A stretch of 64,000 nt of DNA. Origin: an uncultured Eggerthella sp. (GTDB lineage Bacteria > Actinomycetota > Coriobacteriia > Coriobacteriales > Eggerthellaceae). The stretch is from assembly GCA_900546175.1 (NCBI GenBank), contig URBX01000007.1, positions 1 through 64,000 on the forward strand, given 5' to 3'. Below the pieces are notes generated by a model, which saw only the letters and a list, made by a program, of their open reading frames with translations, was not told the DNA's origin and did no database searches. Positions 7,967-15,200 of this stretch are shown here, in pieces; position 1 is the stretch's first letter, and each line of letters opens with the position of its first letter. The translations under genes were made by a program, and so were the position numbers.

Positions 7967-9286
7967 ATGCCAAGTACCGTACTTGTAGGTACCCAATGGG
8001 GAGACGAAGGTAAAGGTAAAATCACCGACCTTATTGCAGGCGAATATGATTACGTTGTTCGCTACCAAGGAGGAAACAACGCAGGACACACCGTTGTTCA
8101 TGGTGACAAGAATCTTGCTCTTCATTTGATGCCATCGGGCGTTATGTATGAAAATGCTATTCCGGTAATTGGTAATGGCGTAGTTATTGACCCAGGCGCA
8201 TTAGTAAAAGAAATGGCAATGCTTCAAGCAGAAGGTATTTCTTGCAAGAACTTAAAAATTAGCTGCAATGCTCACATCATTATGCCTTACCACAAAGACC
8301 TGGATGGCGCAGACGAAAAGCGCTTGGGCAAAAACTCTATTGGTACTACTAAACGAGGCATTGGTCCTTGTTATCAGGATAAAGCCGCTCGTAAGGGTAT
8401 TCGCGTGCAAGATCTCATGGATGAGAAGATTTTCCGTCTTAAGGTTGAAACTGCTCTTGCGCAGAAAAACCCAATCCTTGAGAAGATTTACGGCCTTCAT
8501 ACCTACACGGTTGATGAGATTCTTGAAGAGTATCTTCCATACGCAACCATCATGAAGCCTTATATGGCAGAAACTACTCAAATGCTTAATGAAGCAAACC
8601 GCGAAGGAAAAAAGATTCTTTTCGAAGGTGCTCAGGCAACCATGCTCGACATTGATCATGGCACCTATCCTTATGTAACTTCTAGCTCTTGTTCTTCCGG
8701 CGGTGCAGCAATTGGTACCGGTGTTGGTCCAATGGCTATTAATAAAGTAATCGGCATCATGAAAGCTTATACCACACGTGTTGGCGGCGGCCCATTCCCT
8801 ACCGAACAACTCTTCCCAGAAAATGGTGGCAAAGGTGAAGAGGCTGAAGTTGGAGAAACCTTGTGCGCAGTTGGCCACGAATACGGCGTAACTACTGGTC
8901 GTAAGCGTAGGTGTGGCTGGCTTGACGCTGTTATTGGAAAGTATGCTGTTGATGTAAACGGCTTGACCGACATTGCGTTGACTAAGCTGGATGTTCTGTC
9001 TGAGTTTGACACTATTAAAGTATGTGTTGCTTACGAACATGAGGGCAAGCGCTACGATTATTTGCCAATGCAGCAAAGCGTTCTTTTTCATGCTAAGCCA
9101 ATCTATGTTGAGCTTCCTGGTTGGAAGGGCGTAGATATCACTGGATGCAAGAAGTTTGAAGAATTGCCAGAAAACGCCCAGAACTACGTAAAGTTTGTAG
9201 AAGAGTTTGTGGGAGCTCCAATTACGATGATTTCTGTTGCACCAGAGCGCGACCAAACCATTTTTAATGGTTGGACAAGCTGCTAG
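7967..9286 (+). CDS. purA: Adenylosuccinate synthetase
   Basis: Makes adenylosuccinate from IMP, aspartate and GTP, the first step to AMP. The P-loop GTQWGDEGKGK (residues 8-18) is intact. Also present are NNAGHTVV, the IMP-contact segment IGTTKRGIGPCYQDKAARKGI, and the C-terminal guanine-recognition end. The 439-residue length is normal. The start follows gaaaggaattaact. PurB, which uses its product, lies 23 kb away. Confidence 0.97.
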   Translation: MPSTVLVGTQWGDEGKGKITDLIAGEYDYVVRYQGGNNAGHTVVHGDKNLALHLMPSGVMYENAIPVIGNGVVIDPGALVKEMAMLQAEGISCKNLKISCNAHIIMPYHKDLDGADEKRLGKNSIGTTKRGIGPCYQDKAARKGIRVQDLMDEKIFRLKVETALAQKNPILEKIYGLHTYTVDEILEEYLPYATIMKPYMAETTQMLNEANREGKKILFEGAQATMLDIDHGTYPYVTSSSCSSGGAAIGTGVGPMAINKVIGIMKAYTTRVGGGPFPTEQLFPENGGKGEEAEVGETLCAVGHEYGVTTGRKRRCGWLDAVIGKYAVDVNGLTDIALTKLDVLSEFDTIKVCVAYEHEGKRYDYLPMQQSVLFHAKPIYVELPGWKGVDITGCKKFEELPENAQNYVKFVEEFVGAPITMISVAPERDQTIFNGWTSC

Positions 9287-9373
9287 TTAGGTACTGCTCG
9301 TTAGCTAAGGTCAGTTAATGCTTGTTTGTTAGTTTGTAATAAAAGCAACTAAAACACGAGCGGTTCAACTGTT

Positions 9374-9391
9374 ACTATACGCACTATACGC
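9374..9391 (+). repeat. Tandem 9-mer before purD
   Basis: ACTATACGC occurs twice head to tail (9374-9382, 9383-9391), 45 bases before purD. Each copy contains a TATAC that could serve as a -10 element. Significance unknown. Confidence 0.6.
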
Positions 9392-9435
9392 AATAGACCT
9401 GAGGGTTTTAAAAACTTTTAAGAAAGGCAAATTAC

Positions 9436-10728
9436 GTGAATATCCTTGTTTTGGGAAGTGGCGGTCGCGAGCATGCTCTAACGTGGGCTCTTGCAAAGTC
9501 TCCTTTGTGTGACGAAATTTATGTCGCACCAGGTAATGGTGGTACAAGTGAAATTGCAACCAATATTAAGTCTCTAAATATTGAAGATGGCGAAGCAGTT
9601 CTTTTCTTCGTTCAGCAAAATAAAGTTGATTTGGTTGTAATTGGCCCAGAAGCACCTTTGGTAAAGGGTGTTGCAGACGTACTTCGTGCTGAAGGAATTG
9701 CGGTATTTGGCCCAGACGAGTATGGTGCTCAGCTTGAAGGATCAAAGACCTTCAGTAAAGAATTTATGGAAGCAAACAATATCCCAACTGCAAAATACAA
9801 AAGCTTCACTGATAAAGACCAAGCGTTGGCTTACTGCGACGAACTAGGCGGCGCAATGGTTGTTAAGGCAGATGGCTTGGCAGCAGGCAAGGGTGTTATC
9901 GTTGCTGAAAACGTTGAAGATGCTAAAGAAGCAGTTGAATCTTGCTTTAACGGTGAGTTTGGCACTGCAGGCAATAAAGTTGTTATTGAGGAAAAACTTA
10001 CTGGCCCTGAGTGCTCCTTGTTGGCGTTTGTAACAGGAGGAAAAGCATTCTGCATGGCTCCTGCTCAAGATCACAAGCGCGCTTATGATGGCGACCTTGG
10101 CCCTAATACTGGTGGTATGGGTGTATATTCGCCCGTGCCTATCGTAACTGATGAAGAAATGGCAGAAATGGTTCGTATCATGGAAGTTTCTGCTGCAGCT
10201 ACTGCAAAAGATCCATTCCCAATGGATTATCGCGGCTGTTTATATGGCGGCTTCATGCTTACTCCAGAAGGTCCAAAGGTTTTAGAGTTTAATGCTCGCT
10301 TTGGTGACCCAGAGACCCAAGTTGTTCTTCCTCGTCTTGAGTCCGATTTGGTTGAGATTATGATGGCAGTTGCTGAAGGCAGGCCTGAGGATATCAGCTT
10401 GGAATGGTCTGACAGATGGGCAGTTTCGGTAGTTCTTGCAAGCGAAGGTTACCCAGGACCTTACGAAAAAGGCAAGGTAATTTTGGGCGTTGAAGATGCC
10501 AACGAAAAGAAAGACACCATTGTGTTCCATGCAGGTACTGCGTTAAATGCCGATGATGAGCTTATTACTTCTGGCGGCCGCGTTCTTAATGTGGTTGCTT
10601 TGGGTAGCTCATTTGAAAGCGCTCGCTATAAAGCATATGAAGGAGTTAAGGCAATTAACTTCGAAGGTAAGCAGTTCCGTACTGACATTGGTAAGAAAGC
10701 CTTGGAAGGTAGAAGCGCTTGGGAATAA
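9436..10728 (+). CDS. purD: Phosphoribosylamine-glycine ligase (GARS)
   Basis: Second step of purine synthesis, joining glycine to phosphoribosylamine with ATP. The ATP-grasp fold is clear: MNILVLGSGGREHAL at the N-terminus, the KADGLAAGKGV nucleotide loop, HKRAYDGDLGPNTGGMG, and the metal-binding FNARFGDPE. It is 430 residues with a GTG start after agaaaggcaaatt. The gene stands alone, with purA upstream but separated by 149 bases. The last 16 bases of the gene, including the stop, are repeated exactly 55 bases downstream. Confidence 0.96.
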   Translation: MNILVLGSGGREHALTWALAKSPLCDEIYVAPGNGGTSEIATNIKSLNIEDGEAVLFFVQQNKVDLVVIGPEAPLVKGVADVLRAEGIAVFGPDEYGAQLEGSKTFSKEFMEANNIPTAKYKSFTDKDQALAYCDELGGAMVVKADGLAAGKGVIVAENVEDAKEAVESCFNGEFGTAGNKVVIEEKLTGPECSLLAFVTGGKAFCMAPAQDHKRAYDGDLGPNTGGMGVYSPVPIVTDEEMAEMVRIMEVSAAATAKDPFPMDYRGCLYGGFMLTPEGPKVLEFNARFGDPETQVVLPRLESDLVEIMMAVAEGRPEDISLEWSDRWAVSVVLASEGYPGPYEKGKVILGVEDANEKKDTIVFHAGTALNADDELITSGGRVLNVVALGSSFESARYKAYEGVKAINFEGKQFRTDIGKKALEGRSAWE

Positions 10729-10867
10729 TGGAGAACGTGCGTTTCGCGGCGTGCATTCCATGTAGCTAAGCGCTTGGGAATAAAGCATAGCTTCGAAACA
10801 AGGTGCTCCAAAGACATGATGTCTGCTTCACTAATGTCTGCGAACTCTTTGGAGTAAAGCATAGCTT
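10713..10867 (+). repeat. Duplicated segments around the purD stop
   Basis: AAGCGCTTGGGAATAA, the end of purD (10713-10728), recurs exactly at 10768-10783. TAAAGCATAGCTT occurs at 10781-10793 and again at 10855-10867. A 9-bp inverted repeat (CTCCAAAGA/TCTTTGGAG, about 10806-10854) lies between the latter pair. Confidence 0.75.
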
Positions 10868-10929
10868 TAATTTTTGGTCCAGCAATTAAGTTTTAGAGCG
10901 AAAAAAATTTTCAATTGCAAAAATAATGC

Positions 10930-10958
10930 TTGACCATCAAAATGCCTCGTTTTATACT
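10930..10958 (+). promoter_or_regulatory. Promoter of tRNA-Phe
   Basis: TTGACC (10930-10935) and TATACT (10953-10958) are separated by exactly 17 bases and end 26 bases before the tRNA. This is the best sigma-70-like promoter in the window. Confidence 0.75.
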
Positions 10959-10984
10959 AATCAGGCGCAATTAAGCGCGAACCT

Positions 10985-11060
<76 letters not shown>

Positions 11061-11069
11061 TTGAATTTC

Positions 11070-11096
11070 AAAGGAGCCTTCGGGCTCCTTTTTCTT
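11070..11096 (+). terminator. Terminator of tRNA-Phe
   Basis: AAGGAGCC (11071-11078), loop TTCG, GGCTCCTT (11083-11090), then a T-rich tract. Confidence 0.92.
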
Positions 11097-11117
11097 TTTC
11101 AATAGTTCCTTACCTAT

Positions 11118-11181
11118 ATTTTCAACACGTATTTTCAACACGTCGCGCAGTACTGATTAAAGTCACGCAGTACTGATTAAA
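11118..11181 (+). repeat. Two adjacent short tandem duplications
   Basis: ATTTTCAACACGT occurs twice with 13-bp period (11118-11130, 11131-11143). It is followed directly by CGCAGTACTGATTAAA twice with 20-bp period (11146-11161, 11166-11181). The block lies between the tRNA terminator and the recombinase gene. The copies could be recombinase-binding or regulatory sites, or slippage products. Confidence 0.8.
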
Positions 11182-11314
11182 TACCCTTTTTGTGTAGCCT
11201 TCCGTTACGCTTCCCTTCCTTAATGCTTCCTTGCAAGTAAGCTAAAACTATTGGTAGAACAATTCGGATGTGCCTGTTTTGCGCTCTTTTGTTTTGGCAA
11301 GGAGGTCAAATTCT

Positions 11315-11905
11315 ATGACTCGGTATGGATATGCACGGGTTTCAAGCAAAGACCAAAACGTTTCCCGTCAAATATCAGCGCTGACAGAAGAGGGAATTGC
11401 AAGAGAAAACGTATTTGTTGACAAAGTGAGCGGCAAAAATTTTTCCCGGCCTGGCTACCTTCAGTTGTTAAGCCTTCTAAAACCCAACGATGTAATAGTG
11501 GTAATGAGTTTGGATAGGTTTGGCAGAGACTACAATGAAATCCAAGCTCAGTGGACTTATCTTACTCGCGACAAAAAAGTCAATATTGTGGTGTTGGATA
11601 TGCCTTTACTTAATACCGAGAAAGAGCAGGGAAGTCTTACTAAAACATTCATTAGCGATATGGTTTTAAGCGTAATTTCTTATGTAGCGCAGTTGGAACG
11701 AGAAAAGATCCGAGAGAGGCAAGCGCAAGGAATCCAACTTGCCTTACAAACAGGAGTCAGGTTCGGAAGACCTTCAAAAATGCCCGAAAACTGGGAAAAG
11801 TATGCTTGTGAAATCGAAAAAGGCGTTCTTACGCAAACGCAAGCAGCGCGTGCAATTGGTGTTCATAACTCAACTATTAGCAGATGGCTTAGTAGAGAGA
11901 AGTGA
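11315..11905 (+). CDS. Serine recombinase, DNA invertase/resolvase type
   Basis: Small serine site-specific recombinase of the Hin/Gin/Tn3-resolvase family, 196 residues. The catalytic N-terminal domain opens RYGYARVSS with the nucleophile Ser10 and Arg8, and carries the second arginine motif in SLDRFGRDY. The E-helix region LEREKIRERQAQGI is followed by a C-terminal helix-turn-helix (about 165-194, TQTQAARAIGVHNSTISRWL). I chose the ATG at 11315 because aaggaggt precedes it; the frame is open from 11270. The gene sits between a tRNA and a giant surface-protein gene, which suggests an inversion or integration role. No paired crossover sites were found. Confidence 0.92.
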   Translation: MTRYGYARVSSKDQNVSRQISALTEEGIARENVFVDKVSGKNFSRPGYLQLLSLLKPNDVIVVMSLDRFGRDYNEIQAQWTYLTRDKKVNIVVLDMPLLNTEKEQGSLTKTFISDMVLSVISYVAQLEREKIRERQAQGIQLALQTGVRFGRPSKMPENWEKYACEIEKGVLTQTQAARAIGVHNSTISRWLSREK

Positions 11906-11987
11906 CAGAACTTCGGTATAAAAGAACAGCATTAGCGGTACAAAATTTGAACCTTGATTAAGTGTTGGGCCTAGTGCCTGCTCGTAG

Positions 11988-12011
11988 TGGGCCTTTTGGC
12001 TCATTTTTTTT
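11988..12011 (+). terminator. Terminator of the recombinase gene
   Basis: TGGGCC (11988-11993), loop TTTT, GGCTCA (11998-12003), with one G-T pair, followed by eight T. Confidence 0.8.
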
Positions 12012-12028
12012 CGGTACAAACCGTACCG
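12011..12028. promoter_or_regulatory. Short dyad with related half-sites
   Basis: CGGTAC and GTACCG are separated by five bases just after the recombinase terminator. Related half-sites CGGTATAAA and CGGTACAAA occur about 75-90 bases upstream. The dyad could be an operator or a recombinase half-site cluster. Confidence 0.4.
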
Positions 12029-12157
12029 TGTCTTAAAGACCCAGATAAAGACCCAAAAGCAGATTTAAGTGTGATAAATTCGAGGGTGAAGTTCTGGGTA
12101 ATTTTTCAGAAATGAAAAAACCCAATTGGGAAAGACGGAGTTTAAGCTCCGATGAAC

Positions 12158-12188
12158 GTTGGAACGAAAAAGGGGATTTCGTTCCAAC
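12158..12188 (+). promoter_or_regulatory. Strong leader hairpin before the giant surface-protein gene
   Basis: A perfect 12-bp inverted repeat, GTTGGAACGAAA (12158-12169) with TTTCGTTCCAAC (12177-12188), has the loop AAGGGGA. It lies in the untranslated leader, 23 bases before the chosen ATG, with another hairpin CGGAG/CTCCG directly upstream at 12136-12151. No T-tract follows, so it is more likely an RNA-stability or translation element than a terminator. Confidence 0.65.
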
Positions 12189-12211
12189 AGATAAAAGGGA
12201 TTGGATTGATT

Positions 12212-15200
12212 ATGGGAACGTTTGAGAAATTAATTGATCCGAAGAAGTATTTGCCAGCGAAAATAATCGCTTGCATAGTGACACTCACACTTGTCTTCGG
12301 CTTCGTGCAGTTCTCAGCTTTCGCAGGCAATGAAGAGAAAGCAGGTTCTGATGTAGTATCAGTTGAATCTGTTGAATCTTCTGCTGATGAAACTGAAAAC
12401 GCACCAAGTGTTCCAGATACGGACACTTCTAAAGCTAATGAAGCAACAAATACTGAGGCTGATTCTGCAACAAGTACTTCTGCTGCAGATGAGACTAAGG
12501 ATGTTGTGGATGTTGCTTTGAGTATGACTAATGCTTATATCACTGTTAAAGCAACGGGTGGTGTTGAGCAGACTGTTCCAACTCAGGCAACTAAAGTTAG
12601 CGCATCTACTACAAAAGACTTAGAGTTTGTTGCTTACGCAAATGAGGGTTACGAACTCTCTAAGGTAGAAGCAACCAATGCAGATGGTGCTAAGGTTACC
12701 CTTACTAATAAGGGTGATGGCACTTACGTTGTTGCTAAGTCTGATATTAAAGCTGGTTTGAAGATCACCGTTGTTGCCCAGAAGGCTTCTGCACAGGATG
12801 AAAAACAAGCAACTGAGCCAGCAGCAACTACTGAAGAAACCCAGCAAGAGCAAGCAGCTCCAGAACCAAATGCTCAGGAAGCTGTTGTAACATACCCTGC
12901 ATTCAAGAATAGCACCACAGTTGGTGGCTTCCTTGGTTTGTTTGGTGTTAACGTTACTGTAACTGCTAACGAAGGTGTTGTTCCAGAAGGAACTAAGGTT
13001 GTTGCAAATGCTGTTTCTGGTTCTGCAGGTCTTGAAAAAGCAATTAATACTGTTGAAGCAAACGGAAGATCAGTAGTTGATACTACTGTTATTGATGTAA
13101 AGCTTGTTGATGCTTCTGGAACTGAGGTTCAGCCAAATGGTACAGTAACCGTAAGTTTTGCAAATAATGGCGTTAGTGGTCAGCATATTGACGTTTTCCA
13201 TGTTGATAACGGTGAAGCTGAATATGTAAGCGCTTCTGAAGCAACTGCATCTAATACCGTATTTGCTACTACTCATTTCTCTGAGTATGCGTTGGTTGGT
13301 TCTGATTCCCAGCAAACATATGACCCAGCAGCTATGAAGACCGTTAATGTAAGTTTTGTTTACGACAACGGTTCGTCTGCTGCTCCTACTTATTCCCCAG
13401 CACTTCCTGCTGATGCTGCAGGAAACATTGATTTTACCTATGAAGTTCCTGCAATTGAGGGCTTTACTGTTGCTTTAGGTGAAGGCACTCCTGAAGGTGT
13501 AGAGTTAGTTACTGAAACAGATGCTGAAACAGGCATTGAGAAGAGCATCTTAACCTACAAGGGAATTGTTTCTGGTGACTCTCTTGATATCACTGTTGTC
13601 TACACCGGCAAGCAAGCAGATATCAATGTTTATCATTTATTCCAAAACGCTGACGGTTCCTACCCTGAAAAGGCTTCTGATAACCTACAAGTAGTCAAGG
13701 GTTATGTAGGCGCATTGTCTACTGTTGAAGCACAGAAAATAGAAGGCTTTACCGCAGAAGACTTTGATCAGATTGTTGTTTCTGAAACTGAAACAAATGA
13801 AGTTGTAATTAACTATGCTCGCAATACCTACTACGTAACCTATAACACTGAAGGTGGTTCCTATATTCCTGCAAAGAGCGCTTTGTATGGTTCCGATGTT
13901 GAGGTTTATAAGGGTACAGCAGGAAGCGAAAGCGTGCAGACTTGTGGCATGGAAGAGCATGCTCACACGGCGAAGCCTGATCCGAAGGCTAAAAACCACA
14001 AAAATGAGACAATTGGTTGCTATACTTCGATAAAACAGGGAGATAGTTGGAAATGGGTTTTAACTTGTGGTAAAGAGGCGCATGTCCATAATTCTGACTG
14101 CCACTCCGCAGAAGTTCCTGCCAGCTATGATCCAGCTCCAACTAAACAAGGATATACCTTTGCTGGATGGTACTCTGACCCAGAGTGCACCATTCCTGCC
14201 GATACAACCATTTCTGCTATTAGTGCAGATGCAGTAGTTTATGCAAAATGGAACCCACAAGAGGTTTCTTATACGATTGTTAACCTTCAAGAAGTTTGGG
14301 ACAACTCAACAAATAGTTCTTATTATGCATTTAAGAGCTCCAAATCTTCTTCTGCCTTAGTTGGCAGCACCGTTTCAGCTACGAGCGATGGAGATCAAAC
14401 AAACTATACATATCGTGTAGGGGATTCTGTTGTTGTTAAAGCTGATGGATCTACTGTTGTGTATGGTTATTATGATTTGACTCGCTATACGCTCGTATTT
14501 AATCTAAATAAAGATAATGCTTCTATTTCTTATGACGGAAAGGAATACAAGGGTTCCGAGTATACGATTAATAATGTTGTGCTTGGTATGGATGTGTCTG
14601 CCTTATGGCCAAGCACAGATACCTCGTCTTCTTGTCCTAAAATCAATGAACCTAAGAGCGGCGATAAGAAGTATTTCTACATTTGGGGTAATAATTATCT
14701 CACCAAGCGCTTTGAAGTAACTGCCGACATGCTCAAAGCAAATGGAGGGAATCAAACTCTTAGCGGCACAACGGTAACTTATAAGGGTACGTGGACAGAT
14801 GATACCAGCACGCTGAATGTTGAGTATTGGTTACAGAATGCTGACGGAAAGGGCTATACAAAGTCTGACACATATAGCCAAACAAATTTGCGTACAGATA
14901 CATTGGATCCGAAAAATATTTACGGATTTACTAAGGTTAATACACCATCAGGATACAATGGCTCTTCGAATACAACTAAACGGTTCTACTATAACCGCAA
15001 TTCTGTAGAGCTAAGCTTCTTTAATGGTGACAATTCTAATCCTGTAAAGACAGAAACAATTCTATTTGGTGCAGATATTTCTGGAAAGTATTACAAGCCA
15101 AATCGTCCAGCTGGTATAGATCCAGAAGCAACCTTTGGTGGCTGGTATGACAATCCTGCATGCACAGGTGATCCTTACACCTTCACCACCATGCCGGCAA

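Noticed and set aside
8252..9256. 334-codon minus-strand frame opposite purA
   Set aside because: It is antisense to a conserved enzyme gene and has low-complexity, non-family sequence.
12110..12136. Hin-type crossover site around CCCAATTGGG
   Set aside because: It has a loose resemblance to hix half-sites (AAACC/GGTTT), but no inverted partner was found nearby, so it is not listed as a site.
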